From assembly GCF_012933655.1 (NCBI RefSeq), contig NZ_JABBJJ010000107.1:1-35049 (forward strand): a stretch of 35,049 nucleotides of DNA, in the 5' to 3' direction. Below, piece by piece: positions 1-7,040 of the stretch. Position 1 is the stretch's first letter, and the number at the start of each line of letters is the position of its first letter. The notes beneath the pieces were generated by a model. It was not told the DNA's origin and ran no database searches. It was given only the letters and a program-made list of their open reading frames with translations. This DNA is from Pyxidicoccus fallax. Lineage in GTDB: Bacteria > Myxococcota > Myxococcia > Myxococcales > Myxococcaceae. A program made the position numbers and the translations under genes.

Positions 1-165
1 GGCTCCGGCAGGCCGCGTGAGCCTCGGGCGGAGGCTGAGCCCGCGGAGGGCGCCAGAAGGCCGCGTGAGCCCGGGGGCGGCCGAGCCGCTCGATGGTCTC
101 TCTCGGACCTTGTGAGCCCGCCGGACGGCGGACCGCGAGACGCTCAGCCCACGGCGGGCGCGTGA
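1..165 (+). CDS. possible C-terminal end of an unidentified protein, cut by the window edge
   Basis: Frame 1 is open from the first base to a TGA at 163-165, giving at most 54 residues. The translation is low in complexity, rich in Pro, Arg, Gly and Ala, and contains an imperfect repeat (RPREPRA and RPREPGG) encoded by a 14-base direct repeat at 10-23 and 58-71. Third positions are mostly G or C, as in true genes here. It would overlap the end of the convergent amidohydrolase gene by about 22 bases. No family is recognisable, and it may equally be intergenic repeat sequence. Confidence 0.3.
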   Translation, partial: GSGRPREPRAEAEPAEGARRPREPGGGRAARWSLSDLVSPPDGGPRDAQPTAGA

Positions 166-1742
166 TACACCTCCGCGCCCGCCACCACCGTGGCCACCAC
201 CTGCGCCTCCGCCAGCGCCTTGGGCGGACCCTCCAGCGGGTCCGCCGTCAGCGCCACGAAGTCCGCGTCCAGTCCGGGCGAGAGCCGCCCGCGCCGTGAC
301 TCCTCGAAGGACGCCCACGCGGGCCCCACCGTGAAGCCCTCCAGCGCCTCGCGCGGCGTCAGCCGCTCCTCCGGCCACCACCCGCCCTCCGGCCTCCCCG
401 CCGCGTCCTGCCGGGTGATGGCCGCGTACAGCCCCGCCAGCACGTCTGGATTCTCAATCGGGAAGTCGCTGCCCAGCGCCAGGTGCGCGCCCGAGTCCCG
501 CAGGCTGCGCCACGCGTAGGCCCCCTTCAGCCGCTCGCGCCCCAGCCGCGCCTCCGCCCAGGGCATGTCGCTGGTGGCGTGGGTGGGCTGCACGCTCGCC
601 ACCAGCCCCGCCGCGCCCAGCCGGCGGATGTCCTCCAGCCGGAGAATCTGCGCGTGCTCCACCCGGTGCCGCAGCGCCTGCGTCCCCGTCTCCGCCGACG
701 CGCGCAGCAGCACGTCCACCACCAACGTATTGGCACGGTCTCCAATGGCGTGGATGCACACCTGGAAGCCCCGCGCCATGAAGGCCCGGGCCCGCGCCTC
801 CAGCTCCTCGGGCGGCATCAGCAGCAGGCCGCGCTGTCCCGGCTCGTCGCAGTAGTCCTCGTGCAGCGCCGCGCCCCGGCTGCCCAGCGCGCCGTCCGCC
901 AGGAACTTCACCGAGCGCATCGCCAGCATCCGCCCCTGCCACGGGCCCTGCTTCAGGTACTCGTGCCGCTCGTCACCCTGCCCCGCCGCCATGGCGTACA
1001 CGCGCAGGGGCAGCGTGCCGGCCGCGTCCCACTCCTGGAGCAGGCGGAAGGCGTCCAGGTCCATGCCCGCGTCGTGCACGCCCGTCAGCCCCACCTGGGC
1101 GCAGCGCAACAGCGCCGCGCGCAGCCGCGTCTCCAGCTGCGTGCGCGTGGGCGGCGGAATCACCGCGGCCACCACGTCCATGGCGTTGTCCACCAGCACG
1201 CCCGTGGGCTCGCCGCGCGCGTCCTTCAGGATGCGGCCCCCCTCTGGGTCCGGGGTGTCCCGCGTGATTCCCGCGCGCCTCAGCGCCTCGCCGTTCACCC
1301 AGGCCGCGTGGTGGTCCACCCGCGTGAGGAACACCGGCGTCGTGGGGAAGCGCGCGTCCAGCGCCGCCCGGCCGGGGAACGCGCCGCCCGGCCACTCGTT
1401 CTGGTCCCACCCCTTCCCCAACAGCCAGTCCCCCTGGAAGCTGGACTCGGGTGCCTGCGTCAGCCGGCGCACCACCTCGTCCACCGACGCGGCCTTCTCC
1501 AGCCGCACCGTCGTCAGGCTGCGCCCCAGGCCGTGGATGTGCGCGTGCGCGTCCACCAGTCCCGGCACCACCGTGGCGGGGCCCAGCTCCACCTCGCGGG
1601 CACCAGGCCCCACCGCGGCCCGCACCTCCGCCTTCGTGCCCACCGCCAGGAGCTTCCCATCGCGCACCGCCAGCGCCCGCGCCATGGGCCGCTGCGGGTC
1701 CAGCGTCCACACCCGCTCCGCCATGTAGACCGTGGTCTCCAC
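144..1742 (-). CDS. YtcJ-type metal-dependent amidohydrolase
   Basis: This is a 532-residue member of the amidohydrolase superfamily, YtcJ/amidohydrolase_3 group, which hydrolyses C-N bonds in amides or N-acyl compounds with a bound metal. An N-terminal beta-sandwich strand region (about 1-60) leads into the TIM barrel. The metal-binding HxH sits in DAHAHIHG (His66, His68). Later His residues occur in CIHAIGDRAN and HRVEHAQ, and the catalytic Asp in LGSDFPIE. The C-terminus has the usual DADFVALTADP strand. I chose the GTG at 1742 because GGAGG lies 7 bases upstream and homology begins at METTVYMAERV; the frame stays open further upstream but is low in complexity. There is no signal peptide, so it is probably cytoplasmic. 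The substrate cannot be told from sequence. The 119 bases upstream, to the lipoprotein stop, hold no gene. Confidence 0.9.
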   Translation of the reverse strand: METTVYMAERVWTLDPQRPMARALAVRDGKLLAVGTKAEVRAAVGPGAREVELGPATVVPGLVDAHAHIHGLGRSLTTVRLEKAASVDEVVRRLTQAPESSFQGDWLLGKGWDQNEWPGGAFPGRAALDARFPTTPVFLTRVDHHAAWVNGEALRRAGITRDTPDPEGGRILKDARGEPTGVLVDNAMDVVAAVIPPPTRTQLETRLRAALLRCAQVGLTGVHDAGMDLDAFRLLQEWDAAGTLPLRVYAMAAGQGDERHEYLKQGPWQGRMLAMRSVKFLADGALGSRGAALHEDYCDEPGQRGLLLMPPEELEARARAFMARGFQVCIHAIGDRANTLVVDVLLRASAETGTQALRHRVEHAQILRLEDIRRLGAAGLVASVQPTHATSDMPWAEARLGRERLKGAYAWRSLRDSGAHLALGSDFPIENPDVLAGLYAAITRQDAAGRPEGGWWPEERLTPREALEGFTVGPAWASFEESRRGRLSPGLDADFVALTADPLEGPPKALAEAQVVATVVAGAEVYHAPAVG

Positions 1743-1861
1743 CGTGCTCCCTCCGTGTGTCTCCGGGCGTACCCGGACCCTGGCCCGGCGCCGCGCGCAC
1801 TCTGCGCGAGCCGGTAGGGTGGTGTCACGAGGCGAGCGGCGAAGGAGTCCTGCCAGCCGCG

Positions 1862-2086
1862 CTATTGCGTATCCGTCTCCGTATCTGTCCCCGTCTCCGT
1901 GCCTCCGTCCGTCGCGGGCAGGGGCGTGGCGGGCCCGGGCGGGTTGTCTGGCACGGTCTGGATGGGCTCGCGAGCCTGGTCCGGCCCCTCGATGGGCGTA
2001 TTGTTCTCCGTCCCGGGGGGCTGCGTCGTCCGACAGGCAAGGGGTACGGCGGCCAGGCACAGGGCAATGAGAACGGCACGACGCAT
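1862..2086 (-). CDS. small secreted lipoprotein of unknown function
   Basis: This 74-residue protein has a lipoprotein signal peptide: a short basic start (MRR), a hydrophobic stretch, and the lipobox-like LAVPLAC with the cysteine at about residue 18. The mature part is short and disordered, rich in Pro, Thr, Asp and Glu. It ends in a Thr/Asp/Glu tail made by a short repeated codon pattern (TETGTDTETDT). GGAGG lies 6 bases before the ATG, and a promoter can be placed at 2114-2142. No family is recognised. It is likely to be anchored in a membrane as a small surface or periplasmic lipoprotein. Confidence 0.7.
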   Translation of the reverse strand: MRRAVLIALCLAAVPLACRTTQPPGTENNTPIEGPDQAREPIQTVPDNPPGPATPLPATDGGTETGTDTETDTQ

Positions 2087-2113
2087 GGAGCCTCCAAATC
2101 AGGTTGCGGCCGG

Positions 2114-2142
2114 ACCCTAGGGAGGGCGCCTCCTGGCGACAA
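2114..2142 (-). promoter_or_regulatory. predicted sigma-70-type promoter of the small lipoprotein gene
   Basis: On the minus strand TTGTCG (2142-2137) and TAGGGT (2119-2114) are separated by exactly 17 bases, 27 bases before the start codon at 2086. The spacer contains a short inverted repeat (GGAGG-GCG-CCTCC, 2121-2133), which could be an operator. The -10 resembles those of other promoters in this window (TAGGTT). Confidence 0.45.
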
Positions 2143-2256
2143 TGTGCTGCGTGGACCCAACGTCCACCAGCGGATGCACGTCCCGCCAGTCAGGCCCTCC
2201 CTCCACGCTCCGGGCACCGTCCCAGCCTCGGAGAGCTGCGGAAGCCGCCTCGAACC

Positions 2257-3615
2257 ATGCCCACCGTTTCCTCGGAACGCATTTCCCTTCCGGGAGCAGG
2301 GGCCATGCTGGACGTCGTGGATGTCGGCAAACGCTCGCTCGCGGCCTACCGAGGCGTCGCCCCCGACGCGCAGCTCGACGAGCTGCTCCACCTCGCGGAC
2401 CGCCTGCGCGGCGCGCGCTGCATGCACCTCAACGCCACCTCCTACGGCGGTGGCGTCTCCGAAATCCTCCGCACGCTGGTGCCCCTCTACAACGACCTGG
2501 GCCTCAACGCGGACTGGAAGCTCATCCACGGCGACGAGACCTTCTTCCAGGTCACCAAGCGCATCCACAACGGTCTCCAGGGCGCCCCCGGCGAACTCAC
2601 CGAGTCCGACAAGGCCATCTACCTGGCCAACGCGCAGCTCAACGCCAGCCGCCTCATCAGCGACTCCGAGGACTACGACTTCATCTTCGTCCACGACCCG
2701 CAGCCCGCCGTGCTCGCCGCCATCTCCCCGCTGCGCGACGCGCGCTGGATATGGCGCTGCCACATCGACACGTCCCATCCGAACCCCAGCTTCTGGGAGT
2801 TCCTCTCCCCGTACCTGGGCGCCTACGACGCCGCCGTCTTCACCCTCCAGGACTTCATCCCGCCCGAGCTGCCCATCCACGACGTCCACGTCTACCCGCC
2901 CGCCATCGACCCGCTCAGCCCGAAGAACTACCCGCTGCCCGTGGAACTCGCCCGGCACGTGCTGGAGTGGATTGGCATCCGCATGCACCGCCCCCTGGTC
3001 ACCCAGGTGGGCCGCTTCGACCGGTGGAAGGACCCGCTCGGCGTCGTGCACGCGTACCAGCGCGTGCGGCCCCACATCCCGGACCTGCAGCTCGCCCTCG
3101 TCGGCTCGCTCGCCCTGGACGACCCCGAGGGCTGGGAGGTGTACGAGGAGGTCCGCGCCGCCACCGCGGGAGACCCGCTCATCCACGTGCTCACCAACCT
3201 CGTCGGCGTGGGCAACATCGAGGTCAACGCGCTGCAGGCCCTCTCCAACGTCGTCGTGCAGAAGTCGCTGCGCGAGGGCTTCGGCCTCGTCGTCTCCGAG
3301 GCCGTATGGAAGGGCACGCCCGTCATCGGCGGGCGCGTGGGCGGCATTCCCCTGCAGCTCCCGGAGGACACCGGCGGCGTCCTCGTGGACACCGTGGAGG
3401 AGTGCGCCGAGGCCCTGCTCCACCTGCTGCGCCAGCCGGAGGAGGCGCAGTTGCTCGGGGCGCGTGGCAGGGAGCACGTCCGCGAGCACTTCCTCATGCC
3501 CCGGCTGCTGCTGGACCACCTGCGGCTGTTGAACCATCTGGCCACCGCGCGGCCCCTCCCACCGCGCGACATCATCCCCGCCTCCCTGGCCCAGGTGGGG
3601 CTGCCGGGGGTGTGA
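2257..3615 (+). CDS. treT: trehalose synthase, glycosyltransferase family 4 type (TreT)
   Basis: This 452-residue protein matches the TreT family known from Thermococcus and Rubrobacter, which makes trehalose reversibly from an NDP-glucose and glucose. Family signatures are visible throughout: HLNATSYGGGVSEIL near the N-terminus, IHDPQPAVL and WIWRCHIDTSHPN in the first Rossmann domain, PPAIDPLSPKN at the domain junction, VGRFDRWKDPL at the start of the second domain, and the nucleotide-sugar E-x7-E motif in REGFGLVVSEAVWKGTPV. No signal peptide is present. The start is uncertain: the ATG at 2257 has only a weak ribosome-binding site, while an in-frame ATG at 2305 has GGGAG at good spacing. 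One base separates it from the NfeD gene, so the three genes 2257-5820 form an operon. Trehalose is a stress protectant in the cytoplasm. The 170 bases upstream hold the divergent lipoprotein promoter and no gene. Confidence 0.88.
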   Translation: MPTVSSERISLPGAGAMLDVVDVGKRSLAAYRGVAPDAQLDELLHLADRLRGARCMHLNATSYGGGVSEILRTLVPLYNDLGLNADWKLIHGDETFFQVTKRIHNGLQGAPGELTESDKAIYLANAQLNASRLISDSEDYDFIFVHDPQPAVLAAISPLRDARWIWRCHIDTSHPNPSFWEFLSPYLGAYDAAVFTLQDFIPPELPIHDVHVYPPAIDPLSPKNYPLPVELARHVLEWIGIRMHRPLVTQVGRFDRWKDPLGVVHAYQRVRPHIPDLQLALVGSLALDDPEGWEVYEEVRAATAGDPLIHVLTNLVGVGNIEVNALQALSNVVVQKSLREGFGLVVSEAVWKGTPVIGGRVGGIPLQLPEDTGGVLVDTVEECAEALLHLLRQPEEAQLLGARGREHVREHFLMPRLLLDHLRLLNHLATARPLPPRDIIPASLAQVGLPGV

Positions 3616-3616
3616 C

Positions 3617-4981
3617 ATGCGGGCGCGCTCGACAGCGAGACTTCGCGGCGCCGCGCTCCTCGGCGTCCTCGCCGTGGTGCTGCTCGCGGGGGCACCTTCC
3701 GCGTCCGACGCACCGGCGCGCGTGGCGGCGTCCACCGTGGCCCGCTGCGAGCTGGACGGCGTGGTGGATGCTGGCTCCGGCGACTACCTGGCGGACTGCG
3801 TGGCGCGCGCGGAAGCGGGCGGCCATGGCGCGCTGCTGGTGCGCCTGGACACGCCGGGTGGCTCGCTGGACGCCACGCGCCACATCGTCCGGGCCTTCCT
3901 CGCCGCGCGCGTGCCGGTGCTCGTCTGGGTGGGGCCCTCCGGAGCGCACGCCGGAAGCGCGGGTGTCTTCGTCACGCTGGCCTCGAATCTCGCCGCCATG
4001 GCGCCGGGCACCAACATCGGCGCCGCGCACCCCGTCGTCGGCCTGGGCGGGCAGGACCCGGAGGCGGCCGGTGGCGAGCACCTGGCGAAAAAGGTGGAGA
4101 ACGATGCCGTCGCCTTCGTGGAGAGCATCGCCCGCCAGCGCGGACGTAACGTGGAATGGGCCGCGTCCGCCGTGCGCGACAGCGCCAGCGTCCCCGCCGA
4201 GCGCGCCCGCGAGCTGCGCGTGGTGGAGCACGTGGCCTCCACCGAGGCGGACTTCCTCACGTGGGCCGATGGACGGAAGGTGGAGGTGGCCGGCGGCGAC
4301 ACCGTGCGGCTGGCGACTCGGGACGCCTCCGTGGTGGACCTGTCGCCCACGCTCTCGCAGCGGGTGGTGCACGCGCTCGCGCACCCGTCCGTCGTCTATC
4401 TCCTGTTCATGGTGGCCGCGCTGGGACTGGTGGCGGAGCTGTCCCATCCAGGGGCGCTCGTGCCCGGGCTCATCGGGCTGGTGGCGCTGGTGCTCGCGCT
4501 GGTGGCTTCGTCCGCGCTGCCGGTGCGCGCCGGAGCGCTGGCGCTGCTGCTGGTGGGCGCGGGCCTCATCATCGCGGAGCTGTTCGTCACCAGCGGGCTC
4601 CTGGGCGCGGCGGGCGTGGTGCTGCTGGCGCTGGGAGGCCTGTTCCTCGTGGACCGCTTCGACCCGGGCTGGTTCGTGGACCGCTCGTTCCACCTGTCGT
4701 GGCAGTGGGTGGTGCCCACCACCGCGGTGCTCGCGGGCGCCGCCGCCTACGTGGCGTACCGCGGGGCCCAGACGCGCCGGCTGCCACAGCAGGCGGGCGA
4801 CGCGGGCCTCGTGGGCGAGCAGGGCACCGTGCTCGCTCCCGTCAGCCCCGAGACGGGCGAGGTGTTCGTCCACGGCGAGCGCTGGCGCGCCACCTCGCCC
4901 GCCCCCATCCGCCCCGGCGCTCACGTGGTGGTGCGCCGCGTGGAGGGACTCACCCTTTTCGTCGACGAGGTGAAGACATGA
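3617..4981 (+). CDS. NfeD-family membrane-bound serine protease
   Basis: This 454-residue protein has the full long-NfeD architecture. It has an N-terminal signal/anchor (about 10-28), then a ClpP-like S49-type protease domain (about 40-220), four to five membrane helices (about 255-380), and a C-terminal OB-fold NfeD domain (about 395-450). The likely catalytic dyad is Ser114 in SGAHAGSAGVF with a lysine in HLAKKVEND (Lys158 or Lys159), as in the archaeal protease PH1510. DTPGGSLDAT is the conserved substrate-binding segment. The archaeal enzyme cleaves its partner stomatin, and here the next gene encodes a slipin. The start codon follows the treT stop after one base, and its own stop overlaps the slipin start in ATGA, implying coupled translation. 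It probably acts in membrane quality control, with the protease domain outside the cytoplasm. Confidence 0.9.
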   Translation: MRARSTARLRGAALLGVLAVVLLAGAPSASDAPARVAASTVARCELDGVVDAGSGDYLADCVARAEAGGHGALLVRLDTPGGSLDATRHIVRAFLAARVPVLVWVGPSGAHAGSAGVFVTLASNLAAMAPGTNIGAAHPVVGLGGQDPEAAGGEHLAKKVENDAVAFVESIARQRGRNVEWAASAVRDSASVPAERARELRVVEHVASTEADFLTWADGRKVEVAGGDTVRLATRDASVVDLSPTLSQRVVHALAHPSVVYLLFMVAALGLVAELSHPGALVPGLIGLVALVLALVASSALPVRAGALALLLVGAGLIIAELFVTSGLLGAAGVVLLALGGLFLVDRFDPGWFVDRSFHLSWQWVVPTTAVLAGAAAYVAYRGAQTRRLPQQAGDAGLVGEQGTVLAPVSPETGEVFVHGERWRATSPAPIRPGAHVVVRRVEGLTLFVDEVKT

Positions 4982-5820
4982 CCGACCTGACCGGACTGCT
5001 GGGCACGCTCGTCCCCATCGCCATCGTTTTCCTGCTGTTCCTCTCCGGGGTGCGCATCGTCAACGAGTACCAGAACGGCGTCGTGTTCCGGCTCGGGCGC
5101 TACGTGGGCCTCAAGCGCGCGGGCTTCCGCTGGCTCATCCCCTTCGTGGAGCGCATGGTCATCATCGACCTGCGCACCGTCGCGCGCGACGTGCCCCCGC
5201 AGGACGTCATCACCCACGACAACGTCAGCGTGAAGGTCAACGCCGTCGTCTACTTCCGCGTCATCCACGCCGACAAGGCCGTGCTCCAGGTGGAGGACTA
5301 CCTCTACGCCACAAGCCAGCTCGCGCAGACCACGCTGCGCGCCATCCTCGGTCAGGTGGAGCTGGACCAGCTCCTCAGCGAGCGCGAGCGCATCAACCGC
5401 GAAATCCAGCAGGTGCTCGACGCGCACACCGACCCGTGGGGCATCAAGGTCTCCAACGTGGAGGTGAAGCACATCGACCTGCCGGCGGAGATGCAGCGCG
5501 CCATCGCCCGGCAGGCCGAGGCCGAGCGCGAGCGCCGCGCGAAAATCATCGCCGCCGAGGGTGAGCACCAGGCCGCCGAGAAGCTCGCCATGGCCGCCGA
5601 CGTGCTCAGCCGCAATCCCTCCACCCTGCAGCTGCGCTACCTCCAGACGCTGGTGGAAATCACCAGCGGCGGCAACCACACCATCCTCCCCATCCCCCTG
5701 GACCTGCTGCGCATGATTGGAGTGAGTCGGGGCCAGCCCGGCGTGGGCGGAGGGGAGCGCTCCATCGATGGCCACGACGTCGAGGACGAGGAGGCACCTC
5801 CCGTCGGCGGGCTGAGCTGA
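4978..5820 (+). CDS. slipin, SPFH/stomatin-family membrane protein
   Basis: This is a 280-residue slipin. One N-terminal membrane helix (about 8-24) is followed by the SPFH domain (NEYQNGVVFRLGRY through IKVSNVEVKHIDLP), then an Ala/Glu/Arg-rich coiled coil (about 180-215) and a short hydrophobic C-terminal segment (ILPIPLDLLRMIGV). That last segment corresponds to the region cut by NfeD proteases in the archaeal pair. The family forms oligomeric scaffolds in membrane microdomains. Its ATG overlaps the stop of the NfeD gene (ATGA), a pairing conserved widely in bacteria and archaea. The acidic last 30 residues appear to be a lineage-specific tail. A symmetrical hairpin at its stop codon probably ends the operon. 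Confidence 0.93.
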   Translation: MTDLTGLLGTLVPIAIVFLLFLSGVRIVNEYQNGVVFRLGRYVGLKRAGFRWLIPFVERMVIIDLRTVARDVPPQDVITHDNVSVKVNAVVYFRVIHADKAVLQVEDYLYATSQLAQTTLRAILGQVELDQLLSERERINREIQQVLDAHTDPWGIKVSNVEVKHIDLPAEMQRAIARQAEAERERRAKIIAAEGEHQAAEKLAMAADVLSRNPSTLQLRYLQTLVEITSGGNHTILPIPLDLLRMIGVSRGQPGVGGGERSIDGHDVEDEEAPPVGGLS

Positions 5821-5837
5821 CGCGGGGCGCGCGTCAG
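5817..5837. terminator. symmetrical hairpin containing both convergent stop codons
   Basis: The perfect 8-bp arms CTGACGCG (5817-5824) and CGCGTCAG (5830-5837) flank a 5-base loop. The left arm contains the TGA of the slipin gene and the right arm the TGA of the opposing DUF2721 gene. There is no U-tract on either strand. It is likely to act as a bidirectional terminator or 3' end stabiliser. Confidence 0.6.
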
Positions 5838-6307
5838 GACGGTGGCGACTCCTCCAGCTCCCGCCGCTCGAGCGCGATGGCCCGGCGGGACAGCCGCAGC
5901 GACGCCAGCGCCAGCAGCGCCATGGCCCCCAGGAGCGCCACGCCGAGGGAGAAGGGCACCACCGGCAGGGCCTCGGGGATGCTCACGTGGCGTTTGACGA
6001 GGTACAGCAGCGACGTCACCACGAACGACAGCAGCGCCGCGTAGGTGAAGCCGATGGCCCGCGCGAGCAGCGCATGGCGCCGGTCGAGGATGGCCACCTC
6101 TTCGCGCAGAATCGGACGCCGAGGGTGCCCCTCCGGCAGCGTGCGCCACTCGCGCATCATGTCCCGCATGCGCGTCGTCATTCGCGCAATCTGGTTGTCC
6201 AGCCCCGTCGCCAGGATGCCGCACCCCGACACCATCACCGCCGGCGTCACCGCCGTGCCGATGAGCCGGATGGACGAGAGGTCCAAGCCTTCCGCGCCGC
6301 CGTTCAT
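5834..6307 (-). CDS. DUF2721-family membrane protein
   Basis: This 157-residue protein has the pattern of DUF2721 proteins. A first hydrophobic segment (about 14-30, TAVTPAVMVSGCGILATGL) precedes a conserved cytoplasmic linker with LDNQIARMTTRMR and EEVAILDRRHALLARAI. Two closely spaced membrane helices follow (about 90-113 and 122-146), then a short charged tail. The function of the family is unknown. I chose the ATG at 6307 because GGGGGC-type purines precede it and the upstream extension does not look coding. The gene is divergent from the MerR-type regulator, with a 223-base region between them that contains repeated operator-like sites, so it may share their control. Confidence 0.8.
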   Translation of the reverse strand: MNGGAEGLDLSSIRLIGTAVTPAVMVSGCGILATGLDNQIARMTTRMRDMMREWRTLPEGHPRRPILREEVAILDRRHALLARAIGFTYAALLSFVVTSLLYLVKRHVSIPEALPVVPFSLGVALLGAMALLALASLRLSRRAIALERRELEESPPS

Positions 6308-6412
6308 GCCCCCTTCTGTTCCATCCCTCCCCGGATGACGCAACCCGTCTTCCACGGCCGGGGCCGCCCGGGCCCCTTCTCGACAGTGCCTCCACCCGCC
6401 GGGCGGCGTTCC

Positions 6413-6427
6413 GACAGCGGAACTGTC
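6413..6427. promoter_or_regulatory. upstream operator candidate, GACA-N7-TGTC
   Basis: The inverted repeat GACAGC-GGA-ACTGTC, flanked by C and G to give CGACAG...CTGTCG, has the same GACA-N7-TGTC layout as the site at 6497-6511. The two lie 84 bases apart, which is eight helical turns. It sits in the divergent region before the merR-like gene. Confidence 0.5.
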
Positions 6428-6461
6428 GAGACCTCACCCGAGCTGGGATGAACGCGACACC

Positions 6462-6492
6462 TGCCAGTGCCACCGCCAAATCGACACTGGCA
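6462..6492. repeat. inverted repeat TGCCAGTG / CACTGGCA
   Basis: Perfect 8-base arms at 6462-6469 and 6485-6492 are separated by 15 bases, just upstream of the -35 element of the merR-like gene. The right arm overlaps a GACACT half-site. It could bind a dimeric regulator or an upstream activator. Confidence 0.45.
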
Positions 6493-6494
6493 TC

Positions 6495-6523
6495 TTGACA
6501 CTAAAGCTGTCGGGTCTTACTGT
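6495..6523 (+). promoter_or_regulatory. promoter of the merR-like gene with an overlapping operator
   Basis: A consensus -35 TTGACA (6495-6500) and a -10 TACTGT (6518-6523) are 17 bases apart. The operator palindrome GACACT-AAA-GCTGTC (6497-6511) overlaps the -35, and another half-site (ACTGTC, 6519-6524) overlaps the -10. The predicted transcription start lies at or next to the ATG at 6531, so the mRNA may be leaderless. The arrangement suggests autoregulation by the MerR-type product. Confidence 0.6.
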
Positions 6524-6530
6524 CAGGAGC

Positions 6531-7040
6531 ATGAGGCCGCCGATGACACAGACCGAATGGAAGCTGGCGGAGCTGGCCGAGGAGGCGGGCGTCTCGCCTC
6601 GCACGGTGCGCTACTACGTCCAGCGCGGGCTGCTTCCCGCGCCGCCCTTCCGGGGGCCGGACACCGTGTACGGGGAGGAGCACCTCATCCGCCTCAAGGC
6701 CATCCGGGTGCTCCAGGCGCGGTTCCTGCCCCTGGACGCCATCCAGGTGGAGCTGCAGCGGCTGTCGCTGGACGAGCTGCGCAAGCTCGCCGCCTCGGAG
6801 GCCACCCCGACGCCGCCGGCATACGACGGGCCGGTGGTGCCCCGCATCATCGGCGACCCGCCGGTACCGGCTCCCGGGGTGGTGTCCCCGAAGCCGACGG
6901 TGATGGCACGCTATCAGCGCTGGGAGCTGGCCCCTGGGCTGGAGCTGCACGTGTCGGAGGGGGCCGACGCGAAGGTTCGGGCGCTCGCGGAACGCGTGCG
7001 CGCCCTCATCGAGGAGTTCCAGGAAAGGGAGAAGCCATGA
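6531..7040 (+). CDS. MerR-family transcriptional regulator
   Basis: This is a 169-residue regulator. The MerR winged-helix domain covers about residues 8-75: KLAELAEEAGVSPRTVRYYVQRGLLP is the helix-turn-helix, and a following wing and helix contain YGEEHLIRLKAIRVLQ. There is no cysteine-based metal-sensing loop and no known effector domain. A proline-rich linker leads to a short C-terminal part (YQRWELAPGLELHVSEG plus a helix), typical of MerR proteins paired with VIT/VWA genes. The ATG at 6531 has AGGAG immediately upstream; a second in-frame ATG lies at 6543. Its stop overlaps the VIT/VWA start (ATGA), so the two are translationally coupled and probably act in one process. The promoter contains candidate operators for the protein itself. 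Confidence 0.88.
   Translation: MRPPMTQTEWKLAELAEEAGVSPRTVRYYVQRGLLPAPPFRGPDTVYGEEHLIRLKAIRVLQARFLPLDAIQVELQRLSLDELRKLAASEATPTPPAYDGPVVPRIIGDPPVPAPGVVSPKPTVMARYQRWELAPGLELHVSEGADAKVRALAERVRALIEEFQEREKP

Noticed and set aside
1825..3735. 636-codon minus-strand open frame across treT
   Set aside because: It is antisense to treT, whose family match is clear throughout. Long antisense frames are expected in DNA with very high third-position GC.
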